Shown here in pieces: positions 55,201 to 63,800 of a DNA stretch of 64,000 nucleotides (position 1 is its first letter; every line of letters begins with the position of its first letter). Source of the DNA: Tangfeifania diversioriginum (GTDB lineage: Bacteria > Bacteroidota > Bacteroidia > Bacteroidales > Prolixibacteraceae); the NCBI GenBank assembly GCA_945873105.1, contig CAMCBW010000007.1:62001-126000 (forward strand). Reading direction: 5' to 3'. The notes beneath the pieces are model-generated. The model saw only the letters and a program-made list of their open reading frames with translations. It ran no database searches and was not told the DNA's origin. The translations under genes were made by a program, and so were the position numbers.

Positions 55201-55350
55201 CTGAGAAACCATCACACCAGGCAATGCAATGCCTGCATTGTCAGTCACTTTTCCGGAGATTACAACCTCAGCATGGACATAAAATGAGGTGAGCAAAACA
55301 CCGCAAATTATGAGAATATATTGTTTTACTATTTTTTGCATCTTCATCAT
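52258..55350 (-). CDS. SusC/RagA-type TonB-dependent outer-membrane transporter
   Basis: A 1030-residue protein with a signal peptide (YILIICGVLLTSFYVHA), an N-terminal carboxypeptidase-D regulatory-like domain (VISGKVTDNAGIALPGVMV), the plug domain (about residues 120-230, with NGIMYVVDGVERNP and VTVLKDAAATSMFGMRASSG) and a 22-strand barrel to the C-terminus. It imports oligosaccharides across the outer membrane with energy from TonB. The first few Met codons are adjacent, so the exact start is uncertain by three residues. It pairs with the SusD at 50404-52203. Confidence 0.97.
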   Translation of the reverse strand: MMKMQKIVKQYILIICGVLLTSFYVHAEVVISGKVTDNAGIALPGVMVSQEGNEARTITDLQGSFTLKVVQFPVNLVFNLPGYDLAKFPVSVVQTNITVVLVKTEYVDVAFGKQLKNQVTGSSYTITGEELLATRSNNLMMALQGKLPGLRIIQTDGEPGRESFDSQIRGYNSPNANGIMYVVDGVERNPASIDLYEVASVTVLKDAAATSMFGMRASSGALLINTKRGTEGKSKISVSFDHAMQSPTRLPGLVNAYDYANMYNQRLANDTTYSDMQSISTGGAGIDHRSTIFYTPNELDRYKLADNTQFYPVRNMVKDFMKDYSTLTRANVNFLGGSSVLRYFTSVGFTHQGGLFETKPFDKYSYDNSSRANRFNFRTNLDVALNKNLDLWFNIGGYMEKVNLPYISGGLGWNDLIQKLYLTPNNAVNDLTPTDQVIVKRDKLTYATSRSIFGDINRTGSQLQTNTRLNNTFGGRMKLDKITEGLSATAQLAFDVYSMGNQTRSRSYEAWEVVKLTAKSGVDSMGYAKVSGTSNSTLSDGYTTTFYYMYNMRGSIDYSRVFGSKHHVGGMLMAERHMQQTQAFVATNYLGLNGRFTYGFDNRYFAEANFSCQGSEQFPDGQRYGFFPSVSASWILSNEDFLKQVELVNYLKLRLSAGRVGNNVYGYGAGNQYLFLDTWNTDSQQTQLGNPSISWETSTKFNVGIESKLLDAITFQADIFYNKNSGIIIPNIAVIPQGMMGLGITTLPPMNYGENTNKGFEVVLGYDKQINDDLSFHLNGNLAMAKNEQGYMAELAYDDTYAYPYRKEGYPINMNWGYKTAGLFNNQQEISTWANQTALGGVPIPGDIKYLDLTGDGIVDPRDQAPIGIGQAPELVYGLSGRVAYKWFDFSVFLNGAARRNVYLNEFGWWSNTDNFTEDQKNSWTAEKATSGQDVTYPRLGSQSTNFIKSDYWIENGSFLRLRNVEIGYTLPSSISKRINAGAVRFYVNGFNLLVWDKLPNKDFDPESANSNTTNYPLLKSYNFGISVKF

Positions 55351-55380
55351 TTTAACAATTTACAAAATTCACGGCTATTA

Positions 55381-57243
55381 TTATTTCCAGGCATCAGGCT
55401 GTGTCAGTCCCGGCAACAATTTCCCATCCACCAGCGGGATCGGCAGCACTTTGTGTTTTTCGTTGTGGCAAGCCCACACAAAAGGTGTCTGGAAGCGCTT
55501 GTAGGTAAAGTTGTTGCCTACTTTGGTCGGAACAATAATACTTACCGTGTTGTGGTTCACATCGCTTATCAAATTCCAACGTCTGACATCGTAAAACCGG
55601 CTATCCTCGAGTAACAGTTCTACCCGCCTTTCATTCTGGATCCGCCGCATCAGCCATTGGAGGTTGCCAGCCTTGTAATCGGGGACTGTCCTGATAGGAG
55701 GTTGACCGGCACGGACCCGGGTCATATCCATTGCGTTGCAAGCTTCATCGAACCGACCGGCCCCGCAAAGCGCCTCAGCATAATTCAGATAAATTTCACC
55801 CAAGCGCATGTAGATGCTGTAAGCAGAACATCTGGCATTACCTTGTGCGGCAGCACCAGTACCATACCATAGCGGATCGCGGTCTTTGGCAAAAAAATAA
55901 CCGGTATAGGTGGTGGTATTTTTGCCCGCTGATGTGTTTCCGTTGGTACCGGTTCCAGGGGCACCAAGGTAAGTCCACACGGTGATATTGCCCATTTGGT
56001 AGGATGCGCCAAAGGAGCTTCCATTGTATAGGATATCACGGTAAAAACGGGCATCCCTGTTGGCATAGGGATTGTTTACATCATCGTATTTGGCGGCAAT
56101 GGCCTCGGGAGTGAAGGTTGGCTGACTGTGGGTGGCATCGTAATTCTGAATGACCATTGCACCATTCTTCAACTCATAGCAATCCACAATCTCCTGCGAG
56201 GGAGTCTCTCCTGATTTTTGAATGCCGTAAGCGCAAAATTTTGGTACTGCCAGCGAACCGTCCATACCTGCTATATGACTTAGATTGTTTAATTTATTAC
56301 GACCTCTCCATACCACCTCCACAGCTTCCACATTTACGTTATAATTGGAAATATACATGTTCTTGGTATTGCTGAAGGGTTCAAGCGTATAGGCATTCAG
56401 ATCCAGGAACTGCTTGGCGGCAGCGGCAGCGGCTTCATATTTGGTCTTGTCACCACTTGGATTGTTCAGCGGACTTGCATTGTAAAGAAGTACGCGTGAT
56501 TTTAGTCCGTAGACAAAAGAGAGCGGCATCCTGTATTTATCGTTCACATTCAATGGATCACGTTTCAACGGAATCCTTTTCTTGTCGATCACCTTTTGCA
56601 ATTCAGTCGCAATACGATTGGCCACCTCATGATAGGTAGGCCGCTTCATATCCGGCCATCCTGTATAATCAACGGTAAAAGGCTTGTCGATAAATGGAAG
56701 CGGACCATACATACTGATCAGTTTCAGGTGGAAGAAAGCCCTCAATGCGATGGCTTCGTCGAGCATCAGATCTCTTTCCGCTTGCGGCAGCAACTCCAGA
56801 GAAACAGTAATATTTGGGACGTTTTCAATAAACAAATTACAGTTGCGCACGCCTCCCCAATACCTGCCCCAAAATGAGGCTGCAGTATTATCGGAATATG
56901 TATTCCCTGGTGTAGCTCCGGCCCAAACGGCACAATTGGTTGGACTCAATGAACCTGAACGCCAATTCGCAATACCTTGCGTCCCTCCGTCAAAACAATT
57001 GTCACTAAGCTCTTCTTCAGAAGTCCAAAAATAGAGGTACATCCGGTTCGCAGGGATACCTTCATAGCAGGCATCAAACAAACCCCTTACCTTGTTGGCA
57101 TCACTCAACATCCCTTCCAGCGTTTCCCGGGAATCAGCTACCCGATCCAATGCCTCCTCAAAAGCCTTCTCACAACTTGCTGTAGTGATCAGAAAAAGGA
57201 ATGTGAAGGATATGATGTGTAAAATTCTATTATTTCGTTTCAT
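55381..57243 (-). CDS. SusD/RagB-type glycan-binding lipoprotein
   Basis: From the ATG at 57243 the protein has 620 residues with C24 in the lipobox (LITTASC); a longer start at 57270 adds nine residues before the leader and is unlikely. SusD features are LDEAIALRAFFHLKLISMYG, YMRLGEIYLNYAEALCGAG and RIQNERRVELLLEDSRFYDV. It pairs with the SusC at 57288-60383, 44 bp upstream. The two SusD proteins of the window differ clearly in sequence, so the pairs may bind different pieces of the glycan. Confidence 0.97.
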   Translation of the reverse strand: MKRNNRILHIISFTFLFLITTASCEKAFEEALDRVADSRETLEGMLSDANKVRGLFDACYEGIPANRMYLYFWTSEEELSDNCFDGGTQGIANWRSGSLSPTNCAVWAGATPGNTYSDNTAASFWGRYWGGVRNCNLFIENVPNITVSLELLPQAERDLMLDEAIALRAFFHLKLISMYGPLPFIDKPFTVDYTGWPDMKRPTYHEVANRIATELQKVIDKKRIPLKRDPLNVNDKYRMPLSFVYGLKSRVLLYNASPLNNPSGDKTKYEAAAAAAKQFLDLNAYTLEPFSNTKNMYISNYNVNVEAVEVVWRGRNKLNNLSHIAGMDGSLAVPKFCAYGIQKSGETPSQEIVDCYELKNGAMVIQNYDATHSQPTFTPEAIAAKYDDVNNPYANRDARFYRDILYNGSSFGASYQMGNITVWTYLGAPGTGTNGNTSAGKNTTTYTGYFFAKDRDPLWYGTGAAAQGNARCSAYSIYMRLGEIYLNYAEALCGAGRFDEACNAMDMTRVRAGQPPIRTVPDYKAGNLQWLMRRIQNERRVELLLEDSRFYDVRRWNLISDVNHNTVSIIVPTKVGNNFTYKRFQTPFVWACHNEKHKVLPIPLVDGKLLPGLTQPDAWK

Positions 57244-57287
57244 AATATCATAATTTTCAATGATTAGCAATAAATTATCCCAAGTCG

Positions 57288-60200
57288 TCAGAAAGTAATA
57301 TTGAGACCCATGTTGTAATTGATAAAGATCGGGTGACTCAGGGTATTTGCAACCTCAGGATCGAAGTACTTAAACGGCATGGCGTCCCAGGTTAGCAGGT
57401 TTAAGCCGTTGAAATAGAATCTTACTTTCTCGAGGCCAATAGAAGAGGTCATTTTCCTGGGAAGTGTATATCCCAGTTCCAAGTTCTTTACCCTAATGTA
57501 CCAAAAATCCAATAACCAGTAGTCGCTCGGTTGCCTGTTGCCGGAAATTCCATCCACATGGAGTCTGGGGTACCTGATGTCGCCACCATTGGAGGCTTTG
57601 TCGGGAGTCCAGGCATACTGGTGGAGCTCAAAATAGTTCATCCACCCAAAACGTTGTGCATTTCCATTCCAATCATAAACGCCCCTGCCCGAAAAATTAT
57701 AGGTCATATTGGTAACACCCTGCACCAGAATGCTAAAATCAAAATTCTTGTAGGTAATGTTCAGGGTATAATTGACGTTCACTTCCGGTGTTAGTGGGTG
57801 TGCCATCGGCATTATATCTTTTTCGCTGATTATTCCGTCGCCGTTTAGATCGGCATATTTCAAGTCTCCGGGGATGGCTTTCCCAACACCTGATTGATCG
57901 GGAGAAGCGGCAATATCCGCTGCACTGGTAAAATAGCCCAGATTTTTGTACCCCCACTGTGTTCCGATTGGATAGCCTTGAATCCGGTTTCGGTAGACAT
58001 ATGTTGAATCATAGGGCACTTCATTGTTGTTCACAATATTGTTGTGTGCATAGGCTGCGGCCAACCGGGTCATGATAAACAGATCTTTGTTGATTTTCTT
58101 CTTGTAAGTTAGGGTCGTTTCAAAACCACGGTTGGTCATTACGCCTTGGTTGACAGGAGGTAAAGCCACCATACCGAACATATATTTGGGTATCGGCAAA
58201 GCAGTAATAAGAATGGAATTTCTCTTTTCGTAGAATAGATCGAGGTCCCACTCAAAACCACCCTTCAACCGTGATTCGAAGCCAATATTGCTTTTGTTAC
58301 TTACCTCCCAGGTCACATCCGCATTGGGTATGGTATTCTGGTAAACAGCAGCCGGGAGTCCGGGCATGGCTCCTGTACCCAAAAAGTACCCACCAGCGCC
58401 TTGGGTCCAGTCGTCCACATAGATAAACCGGCGGGAGGAGATCTGGTCATTACCAACCTGACCGAATGACCCTCTCAGTTTCAAAAATTGGATAACTCTT
58501 TGCGACTTCATGAAATTTTCTTCAGTGGCTACCCAACCCAGTGAAAGGGAGGGAAAGAATCCAAAACGGTTACCCGGAGCGAACTGCTCGGATCCGTTCA
58601 TCCCGAAGTTCAACTCTGCCAGATACTTACTTGCGCGATCATAGGTAGCACGCCCGACAATACCGACATAGTTAAATGGCACCTGGTTGTTCACTATTCT
58701 TTGATTTTGCTTGTACAACAACAATCCGGTGACTGAATTCTTTCCAAATTTGTTGGCATAATTGACGGAAGCTTCCAGGTCAAAACGGGTAGTCAAACTT
58801 TGAGAAATCGCCTGGATAAGTTCAATTCCGTAAGAAAACGGAGTATAGAGTACCGTATCTTTCGCGGCAACTGTTTTGGAGATTGATGGTGTATAAATAT
58901 TAGCCGTTTGCCTGAAACCACGAAGGTGAGTAGCAGCCGCATCATAGGTAACAATAGCCCGCGCCGAAAGGCCTTTGGTAACAAAATCCAACTTCTGTTC
59001 CAGACCCACTGTGCTATTAATCTGATTGTTGGTTGTAATCTTGTACCCTGACTGATTCAACCAGGCATACATGCCACCTCCGACTTCCTCTCCCCAGGGG
59101 GTAAAGTCTGAATAACCCAATGAAGGAAAATCGAGCATTTGGGCCATCAATCTGAAATATTCTGATTCTGAACCATTTCCTGCCTGTGGCAAATCACCAC
59201 GGATCATCGGGTCATTTTTATCCTGCAGGTAGCCCGACAGATTGAGCCATCCTTTCAGCGTATTGGTAATCTGCATATCCACATTGGCCCGGTAGGTAAA
59301 ACGGTTCAGGTGTTGTGAATTGTCATAATTGTAAGCTGGCCAACGGGTTGTCTTGAACGGACCACCCTGATTCATAAAACCCAAACTTGTGAAAAATTTT
59401 GTCTTCTCGGTTCCACCCTGCATGTTAACATTTCCTTTGACCATAGGCTCATACTGATGCATGAACTCCTTAAAATAGTCTCGATCCATGTAGTAGCCGG
59501 TCAAGTCATTTTTCTGCAGGTGTTCAATGACGGAGGCATCAAAAGCGGGGGGATTGTTGGGATTGTCCAATTTTACCACCTCATTGCGCAAATTGACATA
59601 ATCAATGGCATTCAGCGGTTTTGGAAGACGGGTAGGCGTTTGAAGGGAATAGTTCACATTGGCGGTAACCTGTGATTTTCCCACAAATCCCTTTTTGGTA
59701 TTGACGATAATGACCCCGTTTGCCCCGCGAACCCCGAAGACGGCAGTAGCTGAAGCATCTTTCAGGATCGAAATCGACTCGATATCGTAGGGATCAATGG
59801 CATTTATTTCCCGTTCCACACCATCCACCAGCACCAGCGGAGCCGATGAATTCATGGTAGCCTGTCCACGTATAAAAGTTTGAATGTTTTCTGCCCCCAA
59901 CTCACCGTCTTTCAGCATAATGGTGAGGCCAGGCATCTTACCTGCCAATCCCGCACTCAGGTTGGAACTGGGAGATTGAACAATCTCGGCCGCACTGATG
60001 GTTGCAATGGCCGCCACCACGCTCTCCTTCTTTTGGACGCCATACCCGACTACCACCACATCTTCGATTCGGATGGTCGATTCGCCCAGGGTGACATTCA
60101 GCGTCGTTCTTCCGGAAACCGGAATTTCCTGCGTTTCCATACCGACAAATGAAAATACCAGGACCGCCGTTTGTGGATTGGCCACTTTGATCTGGTATTT

Positions 60201-60383
60201 CCCATCCATGTCGGTAATAATCCCATTGCTGGTCCCTTTCTCCAGAATGGTAGCACCGGGGATGGACATCCCGCTTGCATCTGACACCTTTCCTCTTACC
60301 TGTGCATACAACTGTTGACTGACAAAAAACAGCACAATTAATAGAAGGAATTTTTGCCAAAGCTTTACTGTAGATCCGTTCAT
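57288..60383 (-). CDS. SusC/RagA-type TonB-dependent outer-membrane transporter
   Basis: From the ATG at 60383 the protein has 1031 residues; a TTG two codons upstream is less likely. It has a signal peptide (FLLLIVLFFVSQQLYAQ), a carboxypeptidase-D regulatory-like domain (VRGKVSDASGMSIPGATI), the SusC linker IEDVVVVGYGVQKKESVV, the plug domain (LVLVDGVEREINAIDP, ISILKDASATAVFGVRGANG) and a barrel. It is the first gene behind the HTCS, so it is the likely direct target of that regulator. Its upstream region holds the 16-copy 9-bp array and a dispersed repeat. Confidence 0.97.
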   Translation of the reverse strand: MNGSTVKLWQKFLLLIVLFFVSQQLYAQVRGKVSDASGMSIPGATILEKGTSNGIITDMDGKYQIKVANPQTAVLVFSFVGMETQEIPVSGRTTLNVTLGESTIRIEDVVVVGYGVQKKESVVAAIATISAAEIVQSPSSNLSAGLAGKMPGLTIMLKDGELGAENIQTFIRGQATMNSSAPLVLVDGVEREINAIDPYDIESISILKDASATAVFGVRGANGVIIVNTKKGFVGKSQVTANVNYSLQTPTRLPKPLNAIDYVNLRNEVVKLDNPNNPPAFDASVIEHLQKNDLTGYYMDRDYFKEFMHQYEPMVKGNVNMQGGTEKTKFFTSLGFMNQGGPFKTTRWPAYNYDNSQHLNRFTYRANVDMQITNTLKGWLNLSGYLQDKNDPMIRGDLPQAGNGSESEYFRLMAQMLDFPSLGYSDFTPWGEEVGGGMYAWLNQSGYKITTNNQINSTVGLEQKLDFVTKGLSARAIVTYDAAATHLRGFRQTANIYTPSISKTVAAKDTVLYTPFSYGIELIQAISQSLTTRFDLEASVNYANKFGKNSVTGLLLYKQNQRIVNNQVPFNYVGIVGRATYDRASKYLAELNFGMNGSEQFAPGNRFGFFPSLSLGWVATEENFMKSQRVIQFLKLRGSFGQVGNDQISSRRFIYVDDWTQGAGGYFLGTGAMPGLPAAVYQNTIPNADVTWEVSNKSNIGFESRLKGGFEWDLDLFYEKRNSILITALPIPKYMFGMVALPPVNQGVMTNRGFETTLTYKKKINKDLFIMTRLAAAYAHNNIVNNNEVPYDSTYVYRNRIQGYPIGTQWGYKNLGYFTSAADIAASPDQSGVGKAIPGDLKYADLNGDGIISEKDIMPMAHPLTPEVNVNYTLNITYKNFDFSILVQGVTNMTYNFSGRGVYDWNGNAQRFGWMNYFELHQYAWTPDKASNGGDIRYPRLHVDGISGNRQPSDYWLLDFWYIRVKNLELGYTLPRKMTSSIGLEKVRFYFNGLNLLTWDAMPFKYFDPEVANTLSHPIFINYNMGLNITF

Positions 60384-60538
60384 AAGCAAGTTTGTTTGAT
60401 TTTTGGTTTTACAATAGTTTGCGCATTTTTTGTTTTTTTAACAATCAAAGTTTTCACTTTTTAATGGATAATAACATTCGATTTTCGACCAGAATTTTTA
60501 AAATTCGTTCCGATTTTGAGAGACTGTTTAAATTTATA

Positions 60539-60565
60539 ACACAACTTGTCCCGATTCATCGGGAG
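60539..60565. repeat. partial copy of the cloverleaf-like repeat
   Basis: This 27-bp stretch is identical to 34935-34961 and contains the hairpin TCCCGATTCATCGGGA. The second hairpin and the outer stem of the other copy are missing here. It lies about 155 bp upstream of the SusC start. Confidence 0.85.
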
Positions 60566-60645
60566 CCGCGCACGGTGAAGTAAAGTTTGTGATGTTTAAA
60601 AAGTTTGAAGGGTTTGAAGGGTTTAAAAAATGTTTAAAAGGTTAA

Positions 60646-60789
60646 ATTTCAAACATTTCAAACATTTCAAACATTTCAAACATTTCAAACATTTCAAACA
60701 TTTCAAACATTTCAAACATTTCAAACATTTCAAACATTTCAAACATTTCAAACATTTCAAACATTTCAAACATTTCAAACATTTCAAAC
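60646..60789. repeat. tandem array, 16 perfect copies of ATTTCAAAC
   Basis: Sixteen identical 9-bp units occupy 144 bp between the HTCS stop and the SusC start. Just to the left, 60603-60636 holds GTTTGAAGG-type units, the approximate reverse complement, so the region can fold back on itself. Read as protein the array gives a meaningless HFK repeat, so it is not coding. The rest of the 432-bp gap 60384-60815 holds the dispersed repeat at 60539-60565 and must contain the SusC promoter, for which I saw no exact consensus match. Confidence 0.97.
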
Positions 60790-60815
60790 AAAGTATAAAT
60801 ATTCTCCGGGAAATT

Positions 60816-63800
60816 TCAGGGCTCCGGAGCGGAGCACTCTTTCAGTTGGTTGAGAAATTCTCTCGGGCTCATCCCCTTCTCTTGCCGGAAGGCGGTACTG
60901 AAATAGGAGGAGGAACCAAACCCTGTCATCTCACTTATTTCAATCAGGGAGTATTTTCCCATCTGCATCAATTCGATGGATTTGTTGATCCGGTGCTTCT
61001 TGATATAGGTATTCGGCGAAAGCATGGTCAGTCCCATAAATTTTCTGTAAAAGACCGAGCGGCTCATGTTCAGATTCCTGGCCAATGACTGTATATCCAG
61101 CTCAGGGTTCGACAACTCTCTTTCCAACAAGGCATTCAGTTTTGAAAGAAACTGAATATCCAGTTGATTGATCTCAGATTTATCCAAAACAGGCATCTGC
61201 CCATTCAGGAAAATGTCATGCAGCCGTTTTCTGTTTTTCAACTGACTATCAATGGCCGCAAGCAAAAAGTCCACATTGAAAGGTTTAGGCACATACAAAT
61301 CAGCACCCGACTGCATTCCTTCAATCTGACTGGAAATTTCACTCTTTGCGGTAAGGAGGATGATGGGAATATGGCAAAGCTCCTTGTTCCCTTTGATACG
61401 TCTGGTCAATTCAAAACCATCCATCCTGGGCATCGAAACATCAGATATGACAATGTCAGGCAGCTGTTGTTTGATGATCTTTAGCCCGGTTTCTCCATCA
61501 TGGGCTGTGATGGTTTTGTAATAATCTTTTAAACAGCTTACCAGGAAATTATTCAATTGTGGATCATCTTCCACCACCACGATGGTCTTCTCATGATCAC
61601 ACTGAATATCCGCAATATTTGACAGCTCCTCTCCAAGACAAACGGCTCTTTCTGCACTATGATCCAAATGACTGCCTTTCATTTCGGATTCGGCAAAATC
61701 TTTTGGTTCAAAAACGGAACAATCCAATGGCAATATAAAAGCAAAGGTGGATCCCTCCTCTATCTTACTTTCCATTCTGATCAGCCCCTTGTGGCTCTCC
61801 ACCAACAATTTTGTAAAATTTAGCCCTATGCCTGTTCCTGAATAGTCAGGTCGTCGTCTACCTTCTGAATCCACCTGTTTGTAACGGTCGAAAATGGTAC
61901 TCCACTCTTTTTCATCGATCCCTGATCCTGTGTCAGTAATACTGATTTCAATGTTCTCGGCGGCTACCCCTCCTGATTTTACGCCATAGAGGGAGAAAAC
62001 CTGGGGCATTGCGATCTTGCGGATGCCAACTTCAATCCTTCCCCCTTTTTCGGTATGCTTGATGGCATTGGAAAGCAGGTTGCTCAGGATCTTTTCCAAT
62101 TTATCATGGTCGAAATGCATGGTAAAACAGTCATCTTCAAAAAAATCGATTCGAATCTCCTTCTCCCTGGCATACAAGCTGAAAAGTTCAAGTATTTTCC
62201 TGATCTCCTCATTGATTTTGCCATGCTCCAGCCATAATGTCAAGGTTTCACTCTCAATCGTTTTAAAGGTGAGCAACTGATTGATCAATTTCAGCAAACG
62301 ACCCACATTGAGGTCGAGGCTCTGGGCATATTCCTTTACCTGAGGCGTCAGGTTTTCCTGTCTCGAAAGCTGGGATACCAATCCATATACCAGCGTTAAG
62401 GGGGTCCGCAGTTCATGGGAAATATTGGTAAAAAACTTTTGCTTCATTCCGTTGATCTCTCGTTCCCTGAGGTGCTCAGCGTATTCATTTTCCAGATTGT
62501 GCTTGTAAACCAATGTTTTAATCCTCAACCTGAAAATAAATAATGCGACGACAGCCACAATGAGGATGTAGAATGCCCAGGCAGAATAAGAGAGCCAGGG
62601 TGCCGGTTTGACTTTGATCATCAACTCTGCCTCGTTTTCAGAACTTACCCCGGCACCATTTACCGATCTCACCTTCAACAAATAATTGCCCCGGGGAAGG
62701 TTTGAATAGGAGACCCGACGTTGTGTCCCAACATTGTTCCACTCCCGGTCAAAGCCTTCCAAAAAATAGGAATACTTCATTTTCTCCGGAGAGAGGTAGT
62801 CAAAAGAGACAAAATCAATACTAAAAGGCTGATCCTGATGTGTTAAGATAACCTTTCGGGTATGCGACAAACTCTCATTCAAAATTCCTCCCTTCTCCCC
62901 TGGTGCAACCATTAAATTCTGAATATACAGATTCTCCAATACAACCCTGGGGGCTTCGCTGCGGTCCTGTAATATCTCAGCCGGATTAAAATAGGTCAAG
63001 CCTGAATTACCCCCGAAATAGACAATTCCTTCCCCATCCTTGTAGGCAGCCTTCCCATGAAACTGGTAATTATTAACCCCTTCATTGAAAAAATAGGTTT
63101 TAATGGTTTGGGTATCCTTGTTAAGTCTGGCCAGCCCAAATGAGGTACTTAACCACAAATTATTGGCATCATCTTCCTCAATCCCAATCACATCACTGCT
63201 GGGAAGCCCCTCTTTAATATTGTAATTCCGCACTGTCGACCGCTCAAAATCAAATTCAAACAACCCATAATTGTAGGTACCTATCCAAACCTTTCCGGTT
63301 TTGTCCTTGAACGCCGTTACAGCAAGTAACAATCCCGGATACTTTTGAACATCTGCCAGGTTGATGCGCCGGATCGACAAATCATGAATATTCATGGCAA
63401 ACAAACCAACACCATAACTGATAAACAAAAGCTCATCATCATTGAATCTAATAATCTTTGGAATGTTGTTCCCCGGACCTGTATGCTGGCTCAAAAGATT
63501 TCCCTGCAGGTCAAATACCAGCAACCCCTTTACATCAGTCCCGACGTAAATCCTGCTATTAACTTCCAGAATGGTAACCGCACCGTTGTTTGGCTCCGGC
63601 AGGGATAGGGTCTTGAAAATTTTCTTTTGCGGGTCATATATCTGCATTCCATAATAGATCCCGATCCAATATTTGTTTTCACTGTCAACAAAAATTGTTC
63701 GCAGGTTTGAATGGCCCAATTTGCTGTTCGAAATATTGCAATACTCTGAGGATTTGGTTTCCGGATTGTAACAGTAAAAACCATTTTCGCGGGTAGTGAC

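Noticed and set aside
60646-60789. CRISPR array
   Set aside because: The units are 9 bp, contiguous and without spacers; no cas gene is present.
60630-61088. Plus-strand frame encoding an HFK repeat
   Set aside because: The repeat comes from reading the 9-bp DNA array; the remainder is antisense to the C-terminal end of the HTCS.
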